This document shows, piece by piece, positions 44,998 to 53,034 of a stretch of 64,000 nt of DNA. Both the position numbers and the translations under genes were made by a program. Source of the stretch: Flavobacterium cauense R2A-7 (GTDB taxonomy: Bacteria > Bacteroidota > Bacteroidia > Flavobacteriales > Flavobacteriaceae). Below the pieces are notes generated by a model, which did not search any database, had not been told where the DNA came from, and saw nothing but the letters and a program-made list of their open reading frames with translations. The stretch spans positions 186,001-250,000 of the forward strand of contig NZ_AVBI01000014.1 of assembly GCF_000498475.1 (NCBI RefSeq). Reading direction: 5' to 3'. Every line of letters starts with the position of its first letter. The stretch's first letter is position 1.

Positions 44998-45912
44998 ATG
45001 AAAACTGCATTGGATACTTCAGATAAATCGTTAACACTAACCTCGTTGCTTACTGATTTTAAAGAAATCACAAAAGCCGGATTGGCTATCAGTGTGGTTT
45101 TTTCCTCAATAGTTGGGTATCTTCTTGGTGTTTCGGAAGAGTTTCCTTTCTCATGGCTGACGTTTGTTTTGTTGGGTATCGGTGGTTATTGCATGGTAGG
45201 AGCCTCCAATGTTTTCAATCAGATTATTGAAAAAGATCTGGATGCTCTGATGGACCGAACCAAAAACCGTCCGCTTCCTTCCGGAAGAACCAGCAAACAA
45301 AATGCGTTTATTCTTGGGGTGGTGCTAACGCTTACAGGCTTGGCAATTTTGTATAGCATTAATCCTAAAACAGCTATGTTTGGGGCTATTTCCATTTTTC
45401 TTTACACCAGTGTTTATACGCCTTTAAAAACAATAACACCGCTTTCGGTATTTGTAGGAGCTTTTCCAGGAGCTATACCGTTTATGTTAGGATGGGTAGC
45501 GGCAACCAATAATTTCGGAATCGAAGCCGGAACGTTGTTTTTGATTCAGTTTTTCTGGCAGTTTCCCCATTTTTGGGCAATCGGCTGGTTTTTGTATAAA
45601 GATTATGAAAAAGCAGGGTTCTTTATGTTGCCTACCGGGAAACAGGATAAGAAAACAGCATTGCAAACCATTTTATATACCATTTGGCTGATTGTAGCTT
45701 CGCTACTTCCGGTTTTAGGATTTACGGGCGACTTGAAACTGAGTTACATCGCTGCGGTAATCGTATTCCTTTTGGGGTTGTGGATGCTTTATTTTGCAGT
45801 GAAATTATACCGTGAAATGGATGAAAAAGCAGCTAGAAAGTTAATGCTGGTTAGTGTTTCATATATTTCGCTGTTACAATTGGTTTACGTTATAGATAAA
45901 TTTTTACGATAG
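44998..45912 (+). CDS. ctaB: Protoheme IX farnesyltransferase (heme O synthase)
   Basis: 304 residues, UbiA superfamily with about nine transmembrane helices. The Asp-rich motif is NVFNQIIEKDLDALMDRTKN followed by RPLPSG, and the second loop is YKDYEKAGFFMLP. It converts heme b to heme O, which oxidases need directly or after conversion to heme A. A heme A synthase gene is not in this window. First gene of an operon with oxidase subunits III, III, IV and copper delivery proteins, matching the coxBA genes at 20605-23609. Confidence 0.95.
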   Translation: MKTALDTSDKSLTLTSLLTDFKEITKAGLAISVVFSSIVGYLLGVSEEFPFSWLTFVLLGIGGYCMVGASNVFNQIIEKDLDALMDRTKNRPLPSGRTSKQNAFILGVVLTLTGLAILYSINPKTAMFGAISIFLYTSVYTPLKTITPLSVFVGAFPGAIPFMLGWVAATNNFGIEAGTLFLIQFFWQFPHFWAIGWFLYKDYEKAGFFMLPTGKQDKKTALQTILYTIWLIVASLLPVLGFTGDLKLSYIAAVIVFLLGLWMLYFAVKLYREMDEKAARKLMLVSVSYISLLQLVYVIDKFLR

Positions 45913-45918
45913 ATAATT

Positions 45919-46500
45919 ATGGAAATGTCAATTCAGGAACACAATGAACGAAAAGCAAAATCGTATAAGATGCTGCTTTGGTTTGGGATGATGAGTGTGG
46001 TGATGATTTTTGCAGGATTAACCAGTGCTTTTGTTATCAGTAAATCGCGTCCGGACTGGATTAGTGATTTGGCTGTGCCCAAAGCATTTATGATAAGTAC
46101 CGTTGTTTTGTTGATAAGCAGTGTTACTTTTCATTTGGCTAAGCTTTCAATTAAAAAAGACGACAGAAGTAAGACAACGCTGTTTTTAACCGCAACCTTA
46201 GGTTTGGCTTTGGCTTTTGTTTGGCTTCAGTTCTCAGGGTTTAACGAATTGTTTAATAACGGACTTGTGCCAACAGGACCAGACAGTACGATTACCGTTG
46301 CCTTTCTTTATGCTTTCGTTATTGTGCATGTTGTACACCTTGTTGGGGGTATATTTGCACTTTTAATTATAATTTATAATCATTTTAAACAAAAATACAA
46401 TTCCACTCAAACCCTTGGTATAGAGCTTGGTGCGATGTTTTGGCACTTTCTTGATTTCTTGTGGTTGTATTTGTTTTTATTTTTCTATTTCTACAAATAG
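45919..46500 (+). CDS. Cytochrome oxidase subunit III-like protein (short form)
   Basis: 193 residues, five transmembrane helices (about 18-38, 52-70, 80-100, 128-150 and 170-190). HVVHLVGGIFALLI and the terminal WHFLDFLWLYLFLFFYFYK are the subunit III core motifs (helices with conserved His-x-x-Gly and His-x-x-Asp). This is the short, N-terminal helix-lacking form that occurs as a pair with a longer subunit III in Bacteroidota. It starts six bases after ctaB. Confidence 0.88.
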   Translation: MEMSIQEHNERKAKSYKMLLWFGMMSVVMIFAGLTSAFVISKSRPDWISDLAVPKAFMISTVVLLISSVTFHLAKLSIKKDDRSKTTLFLTATLGLALAFVWLQFSGFNELFNNGLVPTGPDSTITVAFLYAFVIVHVVHLVGGIFALLIIIYNHFKQKYNSTQTLGIELGAMFWHFLDFLWLYLFLFFYFYK

Positions 46501-46544
46501 AAAAAAAATGTAAATTTGGGAACTTTTTAACTAATAACTTTACA

Positions 46545-47522
46545 ATGGGAGCGACAGTTACTACAACAGCTACTAACGGAAAAACTTGGGACGGCGGAAA
46601 CGAGCCGATGGGAGCAAGTTATGGCAAAATGATGATGTGGTTTTTTATCGTATCAGATGCTTTAACATTCTCCGGATTTTTAGCAGCCTACGGTTTTTCA
46701 AGATTTAAATTTATTGAAACTTGGCCAATTGCCGACGAAGTGTTTACGCACTTTCCGTTCTTACATGGTGTGGAAGCGCCGATGTATTACGTGGCCTTAA
46801 TGACATTTATATTGATTTTCTCTTCTGTGACTATGGTTTTGGCTGTAGATGCAGGACACAAATTGCAAAAAACTAAAGTTGCAGTTTACATGCTTTTAAC
46901 CATCGTAGGAGGTTTTATCTTCTTGGGCTCTCAGGCATGGGAGTGGAAAAACTTTATTCAGGGTTCTCACGGAGCTATCGAAACTAAAGGGGGTTCTATT
47001 CTGCAGTTCGTAAACAAAGAAGGAGAAAGAGTGGCTTTGGCTGATTTCGCAGCACATTTGCCTAAAGAAAGAATCCAGAAAGAAAAAAATCTTGGGGTTT
47101 GGTTCGAAAGCGGTGAAACGGTTCCTACTTATTCTGTGGAAGAAGTTGTGGAAGGTTTCAAAGCGAATCCGGATTTGTTAATCCGTTCTGAATATTTGAA
47201 CAAAGACAAAAAGAAAACCGTTTTAACCAGAGAGCAATCTTTAGAGCGTTTGAAGGAAGCTAAATTAGTAGTTGAAGGTGCTAATTTGAAAAGAAACGAA
47301 TACGGACATAAATTGTTTGCGAATTTCTTTTTCTTCATTACAGGATTCCACGGATTCCACGTATTCTCAGGGGTAATGATTAACATTTTGATTTTCTTCA
47401 ATGTTATTCTTGGAACCTACGAGAAAAGAAGAAGCTATGAAATGGTTGAAAAAGTTGGATTGTACTGGCACTTTGTAGATTTAGTATGGGTGTTTGTATT
47501 TACATTCTTCTATTTAGTGTAA
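46545..47522 (+). CDS. Cytochrome c oxidase subunit III (long form with insert)
   Basis: 325 residues from ATG 46545; the frame upstream overlaps the preceding gene. Transmembrane helices surround MMMWFFIVSDALTFSGFLAAYG (about 23-45), FILIFSSVTMVLA, and the end HFVDLVWVFVFTFFYLV. FHGFHVFSGVMINILIFF holds the conserved His-Gly-x-His. An insert of about 110 charged residues (about 150-260, GSILQFVNKEGERVALADF to LKRNEYGHKLF) separates helices, a feature of the Bacteroidota long form. It forms the oxidase complex with CoxA and CoxB, encoded separately. Confidence 0.92.
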   Translation: MGATVTTTATNGKTWDGGNEPMGASYGKMMMWFFIVSDALTFSGFLAAYGFSRFKFIETWPIADEVFTHFPFLHGVEAPMYYVALMTFILIFSSVTMVLAVDAGHKLQKTKVAVYMLLTIVGGFIFLGSQAWEWKNFIQGSHGAIETKGGSILQFVNKEGERVALADFAAHLPKERIQKEKNLGVWFESGETVPTYSVEEVVEGFKANPDLLIRSEYLNKDKKKTVLTREQSLERLKEAKLVVEGANLKRNEYGHKLFANFFFFITGFHGFHVFSGVMINILIFFNVILGTYEKRRSYEMVEKVGLYWHFVDLVWVFVFTFFYLV

Positions 47523-47543
47523 TTTTTATAATAACGAAGTATC

Positions 47544-47894
47544 ATGGGACACGCACACGAATCGAATACAAAAAGAATATGGTTGGTTTTCGGACTTTTA
47601 TCGGTAGTGACTATCGTTGAAGTTTTCTTAGGAATTCACAAGCCACATTCCTTATATATGACAAACCTTTTGTCAATGAATTTATTAAACTGGATATTCA
47701 TTATATTAACAGTTGTTAAAGCGTACTACATTATGTGGGCGTTCATGCACCTGGAAGGTGAAAAAAGTAATTTAAGATGGTCAATAGTTGGACCATTAGT
47801 GTTTCTAATTCTCTATTTAGTGTTCATCTTACTAGTAGAAGGTAATTATGTTTTTGATGTGTTTAAAACTTCTCATTATAAATGGATTTTTTAA
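47544..47894 (+). CDS. Cytochrome c oxidase subunit IV
   Basis: 116 residues, three transmembrane helices (about 10-28, 45-70 and 82-100), matching the CyoD/CoxD-type subunit IV, with VVTIVEVFLGIH and KAYYIMWAFMHLE as the conserved signature. A small stabilising subunit of the oxidase. 21 bases after subunit III; a strong terminator lies after it. Confidence 0.9.
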   Translation: MGHAHESNTKRIWLVFGLLSVVTIVEVFLGIHKPHSLYMTNLLSMNLLNWIFIILTVVKAYYIMWAFMHLEGEKSNLRWSIVGPLVFLILYLVFILLVEGNYVFDVFKTSHYKWIF

Positions 47895-47910
47895 TAACAT
47901 ATTAACTTAT

Positions 47911-47941
47911 AAAAAGGGTACGCAATTGCGTACCTTTTTTT
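47911..47941 (+). terminator. Intrinsic terminator after oxidase subunit IV
   Basis: A long near-perfect palindrome (47911-47940, centre between 47925 and 47926) is flanked by A and T runs. The T run merges into the next promoter element at 47941-47948. Confidence 0.88.
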
Positions 47942-47948
47942 ATTTTTG
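47941..47948 (+). promoter_or_regulatory. Probable promoter -7 element of the Sco-like gene set
   Basis: TATTTTTG (TAnnTTTG), 23 bases before ATG 47972. It directly abuts the preceding terminator. Confidence 0.5.
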
Positions 47949-47971
47949 TACCCAAGTAAACCGATTCTTAA

Positions 47972-48622
47972 ATGAAAAAATATATTGTTCTTACCGTTTT
48001 GTTTGCCTTGCCAATTTGTGCCTATTTATTCTTCTCCTCAGGAGTTAATAATTTTGCCAAATTACCAACGCTAACCCCGAATGTACCGGAGCTGTCCACT
48101 TGGACAACTTTAGACGGAAAACCTGTTCAGCTGAAAGAAAAAATTACCATTCTCGGATTTCCCGGAACGGAAATTCTGAAGGAAAAAGGGAATGCTTTCA
48201 ATCTCGATCAGAAAATTTACAACAAGAATAAAGAGTTTAAAGACTTTCAGGTGGTGATGTTGGTACCCGACGGAACTCAGGATCAGGCAAAACAATTGAT
48301 GGCCGAATTGGGCAGAATATCCGATTTGTCGCACTGGTTCTTTGTTTTTGCAAAACCGGAGGAAATCAAGGCTTTTTATGCCAAACTAAATCTTGTGGGG
48401 CAATTGAATCAGAATCTGGCAACACCTAATGTTTTTATTATAGATAAAGATTTGAACCTTCGTGGCCGAAAAGGAAAAAATAAAAAAGGAGAAGTAGAGT
48501 ACCGCGAAGGCTATAATACCATTTCGGCTGCCGATTTGCACAATGAAATGGCGGATGATGTAAAGATTATTTTGGCCGAGTACCGTCTGGCATTGAAAAG
48601 AAATAATAAAAGAAAAATATAA
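47972..48622 (+). CDS. Sco-like thioredoxin-fold protein lacking copper cysteines
   Basis: 216 residues. A membrane anchor (about 5-22) is followed by a thioredoxin-like fold (VQLKEKITILGFPGTEILKEKG; FKDFQVVMLVPDG; TPNVFIIDKDLNLRGRKG). Where Sco proteins have Cys-x3-Cys, this one has FPGTEILKEK and no Cys at all in that loop. The FIIDKDLNLRGR segment matches the Sco/AhpC beta strand, and the His ligand seen in the true Sco at 49107 is absent. It lies just before the real Sco gene (six bases apart) and probably arose as its paralogue. Likely a non-copper-binding assembly partner; this is inference. Confidence 0.7.
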   Translation: MKKYIVLTVLFALPICAYLFFSSGVNNFAKLPTLTPNVPELSTWTTLDGKPVQLKEKITILGFPGTEILKEKGNAFNLDQKIYNKNKEFKDFQVVMLVPDGTQDQAKQLMAELGRISDLSHWFFVFAKPEEIKAFYAKLNLVGQLNQNLATPNVFIIDKDLNLRGRKGKNKKGEVEYREGYNTISAADLHNEMADDVKIILAEYRLALKRNNKRKI

Positions 48623-48628
48623 GCAGTA

Positions 48629-49255
48629 ATGAAAAACAAATCATACATAGGTATTTCATTCATTGTATTGCTGTTCGGAATCTGGGCCGTGCCGAAAATC
48701 ATTGCCAAATTTCAAAAATCCGATTTGCATACCATGGGGCCGGTGCCTTCTTTCGTGTTGACCGATCAGAACAATAAAAAGATTTCCGATAAGGATTATC
48801 TTGGAAAAGTTTATGTGGTAGAGTTTTTCTTTTCCACCTGTCCGACCATTTGTCCGAAAATGAACCAGAACATGTTGCAGTTGCAAAAAGAATTCTACGG
48901 AAAACCGGATTTCGGCATTGCATCGATTACCATTGATCCTGCAACCGACACTCCGGAACATTTGAAAAAGCATGCCGAGGAATTGGGCGTAAAGCATTAC
49001 AATTGGCATTTTCTGACCGGTGATAAAGAGTACATTTACAAACTGGCACAAACGGGTTTCAATTTGTACGCTGCCGAAAATAAAAATGTAAATGGCGGAT
49101 TTGAGCATTCCGGAATGTTTGCCTTAATCGACAAAGAAGGAAATATTCGTTGCCGTAGAGATCAGTTTGATAATCCGATTTTGTATTACGACGGATTGGA
49201 ACAAGCCGGGATTGATATGTTAAAAGAAGATATTAAAAAATTATTGGAAGAATAG
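48629..49255 (+). CDS. Sco1/SenC copper chaperone for CuA
   Basis: 208 residues. An N-terminal anchor (about 5-24) exposes a thioredoxin fold to the periplasm. The copper site is FFSTCPTICPKM (Cys-x3-Cys, near residues 71-75), and the third ligand His is in GFEHSGMFALIDKEG. The protein delivers copper to the CuA centre of CoxB. The gene is adjacent on both sides to Sco-like and DUF420 genes; the ATG of the next gene immediately follows its stop codon. Confidence 0.93.
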   Translation: MKNKSYIGISFIVLLFGIWAVPKIIAKFQKSDLHTMGPVPSFVLTDQNNKKISDKDYLGKVYVVEFFFSTCPTICPKMNQNMLQLQKEFYGKPDFGIASITIDPATDTPEHLKKHAEELGVKHYNWHFLTGDKEYIYKLAQTGFNLYAAENKNVNGGFEHSGMFALIDKEGNIRCRRDQFDNPILYYDGLEQAGIDMLKEDIKKLLEE

Positions 49256-49795
49256 ATGGAAAATGCTGTAGAAAAGAAATACAACAAGTGGATTGTCGTT
49301 TTATCAGTTGCCATTCCTTTGGTGGTGGCGTTGCTGTTTGGAGTGAATTTAAGAAAATTGGGTTATGATGTGGAACCGTTATCGTTTTTACCGCCCATTT
49401 ACGCTACAATAAACGCGATTACGGCAGTATTGTTGGTCGCAGCTGTTTGGGCTGTTAAGAATGGGAAAAGAAGTCTGCATGAGAGACTAATGAAAACTGC
49501 TATTGCCTGTTCCGTTGCCTTTTTGGGAATGTATGTGGCGTATCACATGACATCAGATTCGACTAAATTTGGCGGAGAAGGAATTGTAAAATATGTCTAT
49601 TATTTTATTCTGGTAACGCACATCCTGCTTTCCATTATCATTATCCCTTTTGTATTGATTACTTATGTAAGAGCAATTTCGAATAGTTTTGAACGACATA
49701 AGAAAATTGCTAAAATCACATTCCCGTTATGGTTGTATGTGGCGGTAACCGGTGTTGTTGTTTACCTAATGATTTCTCCGTATTATGCGCATTAA
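49256..49795 (+). CDS. DUF420 membrane protein (cytochrome oxidase assembly, CtaM-like)
   Basis: 179 residues with five transmembrane helices (about 12-29, 45-65, 80-100, 120-142 and 158-175). The DUF420 motif PPIYATINAITAVLLVAA and the later AYHMTSDSTKFGG (with conserved His) are present. In Bacillus and Staphylococcus relatives (CtaM) the family helps assemble oxidases. The start codon immediately follows the Sco stop, and it overlaps the small next gene by 11 bases. Confidence 0.88.
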   Translation: MENAVEKKYNKWIVVLSVAIPLVVALLFGVNLRKLGYDVEPLSFLPPIYATINAITAVLLVAAVWAVKNGKRSLHERLMKTAIACSVAFLGMYVAYHMTSDSTKFGGEGIVKYVYYFILVTHILLSIIIIPFVLITYVRAISNSFERHKKIAKITFPLWLYVAVTGVVVYLMISPYYAH

Positions 49796-50024
49796 AAAGT
49801 GGAATTGGATAGTAATCCTCGGTTTTTTAATTTTTAGCTTTTCAGCTGAAGCACAATGCGCGATGTGTCGTGCTGCATTGGAAAGTGAAGAATCCGGGGT
49901 GCAGGCAGGCGCCGTAAATGACGGAATTGTATACCTCATGGCAATTCCTTATATCTTGGTAGCCGCAATCGGATTTGCAATTTACCGATTGAAATACGGA
50001 AAGAAAAAGGAAGTGAATAAATAA
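49785..50024 (+). CDS. Small CxxC membrane protein at the end of the oxidase assembly operon
   Basis: 79 residues. A signal peptide or signal anchor (about 5-22, ending SAEAQ) is followed immediately by CAMCRAALESEESGVQAGAVNDG, then one transmembrane helix (about 48-68, IPYILVAAIGFAIYRL) and a basic C-terminus. The Cys-x2-Cys next to the membrane could bind metal or heme-copper cargo or be a disulfide. I recognise it only as a frequent small gene beside oxidase assembly genes. Overlaps DUF420 by 11 bases; a terminator follows. Confidence 0.72.
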   Translation: MRIKKWNWIVILGFLIFSFSAEAQCAMCRAALESEESGVQAGAVNDGIVYLMAIPYILVAAIGFAIYRLKYGKKKEVNK

Positions 50025-50026
50025 TG

Positions 50027-50056
50027 AAAAGCAGTTTCGTAAGAAACTGCTTTTTC
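50027..50056 (+). terminator. Intrinsic terminator after the oxidase assembly operon
   Basis: The 12-bp stem 50027-50038/50043-50054 (loop GTAA) is followed by T. It lies between convergent units, so it may also act on the DUF4403 gene. Confidence 0.9.
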
Positions 50057-50109
50057 GTTTGTGTCATCTATTGTCTGAAATCTGCTATCTTCAAACCGCT
50101 CTGTTTGAA

Positions 50110-51501
50110 TTATTCCATCCCATCAATTTTCACGCTCATTTGTCCTGAGGTTTTAATAAAGGCGATGATGGCTTTATCGGTAAGTTCTACTTTGTCGAAT
50201 TCAAAATCATTTAATGCGCCATTTACAAAAACACCTTTCATTGGGGAATAGTTGTTTAAATACGGTAACATGTTTTTCTTTCCGTCTTCTAAATTGCCTT
50301 TGATGGAATAGCGACAACTCTCTTGGATTTTTTTCAGAATCATACCGCTTAAAAGCCAATTGGCGGTCTTTGTTAATACGCCTTTGGTGTTTAAAACATA
50401 ATCCAGTTGATCAAAATAGATTTCTTTGGTAACAGCATTGTAATTCGGATATCCCGCCAAATAAATGGTGCCGTCAATACTGCCGGTCATGTCTAAAGCG
50501 ATAATCATTTTACCGTCTTTGTGCCATAAATCGACTTTTTGCACTGTAATTTTACGACTTCCGGAAGCAAAGGTTTGTCCCTGAAAGTTTTTGGTTAGTA
50601 TGCGCGAAGCACTTTCATAGGTAGAAACTGCCGCTACTGTGGCTTCAATTTTGTTGGGCATTTTGCTCACCGGTTTTAATACGATGGCTTCTTTTTTGAA
50701 AGTATTTGCGGGTTGTTGTCCTACAATGGTTTGCATGCTGCATTTTAGTCCCATGTCCATGGTAATTTTGCTTTTGGACAGAACGGCATCGGTTACATAC
50801 AATTCAGAAGGAATGAGCTTGAACCAGGTTTCATATTGTTCGCTGGTTTGAAATGGTGTGCTTAATTTTTCCAAAACCGATAAAACCATTGGCTTGAAAT
50901 CAGTTGTTTTGTTAATGGCGTCGTCAATTTTTTTGGCAATTTTAGCTTTGAAAATACGCAGGGTTGGATTTACCAGATAGGTTATCGGAACATTTCTTCC
51001 GGCTACGACAATCGACGGACTTTCACTCCACTCGAAATCCTGAATTTCCGATGTCGTGGTTAGTTTCCAGTTCGAAAGCCTTGCATCACTTAAAAGCGTT
51101 ATGGTTCCGTTTAGGTTGATTTCCCGAATGTCGTTCAGTCCAAGATAATCGGACCCGTATTTTACTTTTGCCCAGATTTTCATCGGAATCTCGGATTGAA
51201 TTTTACCGTTTTTTTCCGTCAGTTTTATAGGGGCCTGTTTCCAGATTTTCATCTCGGTCTTGTCGTCTTCCATGATACTGTCGTTGTAAATCAGTCCCGA
51301 AAGTGCTTTGTTGAGTTGGTTCTCAATTTCTTTCAGTGGAACTTCTACCGGCATATTGATGTAGGAAGTGGTAGTTTTATAAACGGTTGGTGTGTTGTCG
51401 CTCGGCAGTGGTTTCAGTGCCTCAATCTTTTTGGTAGAGGAACAGCTGATGAATACTGTTAGTAATGCCAAAAGAGCTATTGTGGTTATTAGTGTTTTCA
51501 T
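50110..51501 (-). CDS. DUF4403 family lipoprotein
   Basis: 463 residues with a lipobox FISC (Cys20). The N-terminal half of the mature protein has the DUF4403 pattern: SYINMPVEVPLKEIENQLNKAL and later PISYLVNPTLRIFKAKI-like segments (VPITYLVNPTLRIF). The fold resembles lipid-binding beta sandwiches of the BPI type, though the ligand is unknown. Anchored in a membrane of the envelope, probably facing the periplasm. Monocistronic, minus strand; the divergent TolC gene is 147 bases away. Confidence 0.85.
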   Translation of the reverse strand: MKTLITTIALLALLTVFISCSSTKKIEALKPLPSDNTPTVYKTTTSYINMPVEVPLKEIENQLNKALSGLIYNDSIMEDDKTEMKIWKQAPIKLTEKNGKIQSEIPMKIWAKVKYGSDYLGLNDIREINLNGTITLLSDARLSNWKLTTTSEIQDFEWSESPSIVVAGRNVPITYLVNPTLRIFKAKIAKKIDDAINKTTDFKPMVLSVLEKLSTPFQTSEQYETWFKLIPSELYVTDAVLSKSKITMDMGLKCSMQTIVGQQPANTFKKEAIVLKPVSKMPNKIEATVAAVSTYESASRILTKNFQGQTFASGSRKITVQKVDLWHKDGKMIIALDMTGSIDGTIYLAGYPNYNAVTKEIYFDQLDYVLNTKGVLTKTANWLLSGMILKKIQESCRYSIKGNLEDGKKNMLPYLNNYSPMKGVFVNGALNDFEFDKVELTDKAIIAFIKTSGQMSVKIDGME

Positions 51502-51616
51502 GTGAATTTTTAATAAAACGCTGTAAAAGTATAATTTTTATAGATTGAAGAATGTAACTTTTTGTAAAGAAATGCGTCTTATGTTTTTTAAGAATAAGAG
51601 ATTACTCGCAATATCA

Positions 51617-51624
51617 TATCTTTG
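51617..51624 (+). promoter_or_regulatory. Probable promoter -7 element of tolC-hlyD
   Basis: TATCTTTG (TAnnTTTG), 24 bases before ATG 51649. It overlaps the in-frame alternative ATG 51622, which supports the shorter start. Confidence 0.5.
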
Positions 51625-51648
51625 TGTCTCTCTTTTCAAAAGAACCAT

Positions 51649-53031
51649 ATGAAAAGTACAACAACAATTAAGACCTTGTTTTTCGGTTTATTGCTCGTTT
51701 CCTTTCAGTCGAAAGCCCAAACTAAAAAGTGGACTTTGGAAGAATGTGTGAATTATGCCATGGAGAAAAACATTTCCATCAAAAATACAACTTTAGACCA
51801 GCAGCTGTCGGATATCTCGAAAAGAGATGCCATTGGTAATTTCTTGCCAACAATTAATGCGCAGGCAAATCATTCTTGGAACATAGGTTTGAACTTCAGT
51901 CCGGTTACCAATCAGGCGCAAACGCAAACCACACAATATTCTTCCGGTGGTTTAAATGCGAACATCGATATTTATAAAGGCTTGCAAAATCAGAACCAGC
52001 TTCGAAAAGCGAATCTTTCGATAATCGCTTCAAAATATCAATTAACCAAGATGCAGGAAGATGTGTCGCTGAATGTGGTGAATGCATATCTGCAGATTAT
52101 TTTCAATAAAGAAAACCTGAAAGTGCAACAAGAGCAGTTGGCTTACGACACCAAGCAATTGGAGCGTTCTCAGGAGTTGGTGGATGCCGGAGTAGTACCT
52201 AGGGGGGATTTGTTGGATGTGAAAGCAACAGTAGCAACCGATAACCAAAGACTGGTTGCTGCAGAAAATGCACTGCTGATTTCCAAATTAAGTCTTGCAC
52301 AATTGCTGCAATTGGAGAATTTTCAGGAATTTGATATTGCCGATGCTTCTGCCCCCGTTGCAGAAAGCTCTATTTTATTACAGGATCCGAAAGCGATTTT
52401 CGACAAAGCCAAAGAAACCCGTACCGATATAAAACTGGCAGCAACCAATGTGGATATTGCTGAAAGGGATTTAAAAATCGCCCGTGGCGGATACCAACCG
52501 TCATTGTCGGGATTTTATGGTTTTAATTCCCGCGTTGCTTATGCAGATAGAGTGGTAGGGTACGATCCGGTGACCGGAACACCTGTTACTGCGGCCCCAT
52601 TGCCGTTTTTTACACAATTAAGTGATAATAAAGGTCATAATTTCGGAGTGTCACTTAATGTCCCGATTTTAAACGGTTTTTCTGTGCGAAACAATGTAGC
52701 CCGTTCCAAAGTGGCATTAGAGCGTTCCAAGATTAGTCTGGAACAAAAAGGATTGGACTTGGAACGTACGGTCTATACGGCTTATACGGATACAAAAGGT
52801 GCGCTGAAATCCTATGAAGCAGCGGTTTCGACTTTAGAATCCCGACAACAGGCTTTTAATTATGCCAAAGAACGCTACGAAGTTGGCTTGATGAATGTCT
52901 TTGATTTCAATCAGTCACAAACGTTATATGTGAACGCGCAATCAGAAGTATTGCGTACTAAATATGATTATATTTTCAGAACCAAAATATTAGAATTTTA
53001 CTTCGGAATCCCGATTGTATCAAAACAATAA
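51649..53031 (+). CDS. TolC-family outer-membrane efflux protein
   Basis: 460 residues from ATG 51649; the frame from 51622 would begin inside the promoter. A signal peptide ends near residue 24 (VSFQSKAQ). WTLEECVNYAMEKNISIKN is the typical first OEP repeat, and the structure is a duplicated OEP domain with coiled-coil helices (YNMQIIF; LERSQELVDAGVVPRGD) and a barrel. Exports substrates together with the HlyD-family adaptor encoded immediately downstream (3-base gap). Confidence 0.93.
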   Translation: MKSTTTIKTLFFGLLLVSFQSKAQTKKWTLEECVNYAMEKNISIKNTTLDQQLSDISKRDAIGNFLPTINAQANHSWNIGLNFSPVTNQAQTQTTQYSSGGLNANIDIYKGLQNQNQLRKANLSIIASKYQLTKMQEDVSLNVVNAYLQIIFNKENLKVQQEQLAYDTKQLERSQELVDAGVVPRGDLLDVKATVATDNQRLVAAENALLISKLSLAQLLQLENFQEFDIADASAPVAESSILLQDPKAIFDKAKETRTDIKLAATNVDIAERDLKIARGGYQPSLSGFYGFNSRVAYADRVVGYDPVTGTPVTAAPLPFFTQLSDNKGHNFGVSLNVPILNGFSVRNNVARSKVALERSKISLEQKGLDLERTVYTAYTDTKGALKSYEAAVSTLESRQQAFNYAKERYEVGLMNVFDFNQSQTLYVNAQSEVLRTKYDYIFRTKILEFYFGIPIVSKQ

Positions 53032-53034
53032 ATC

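Noticed and set aside
47911..47941. Palindrome after oxidase subunit IV as an operator or inverted repeat of a mobile element
   Set aside because: A and T runs on its flanks and position after an operon fit a plain terminator; no transposase nearby.
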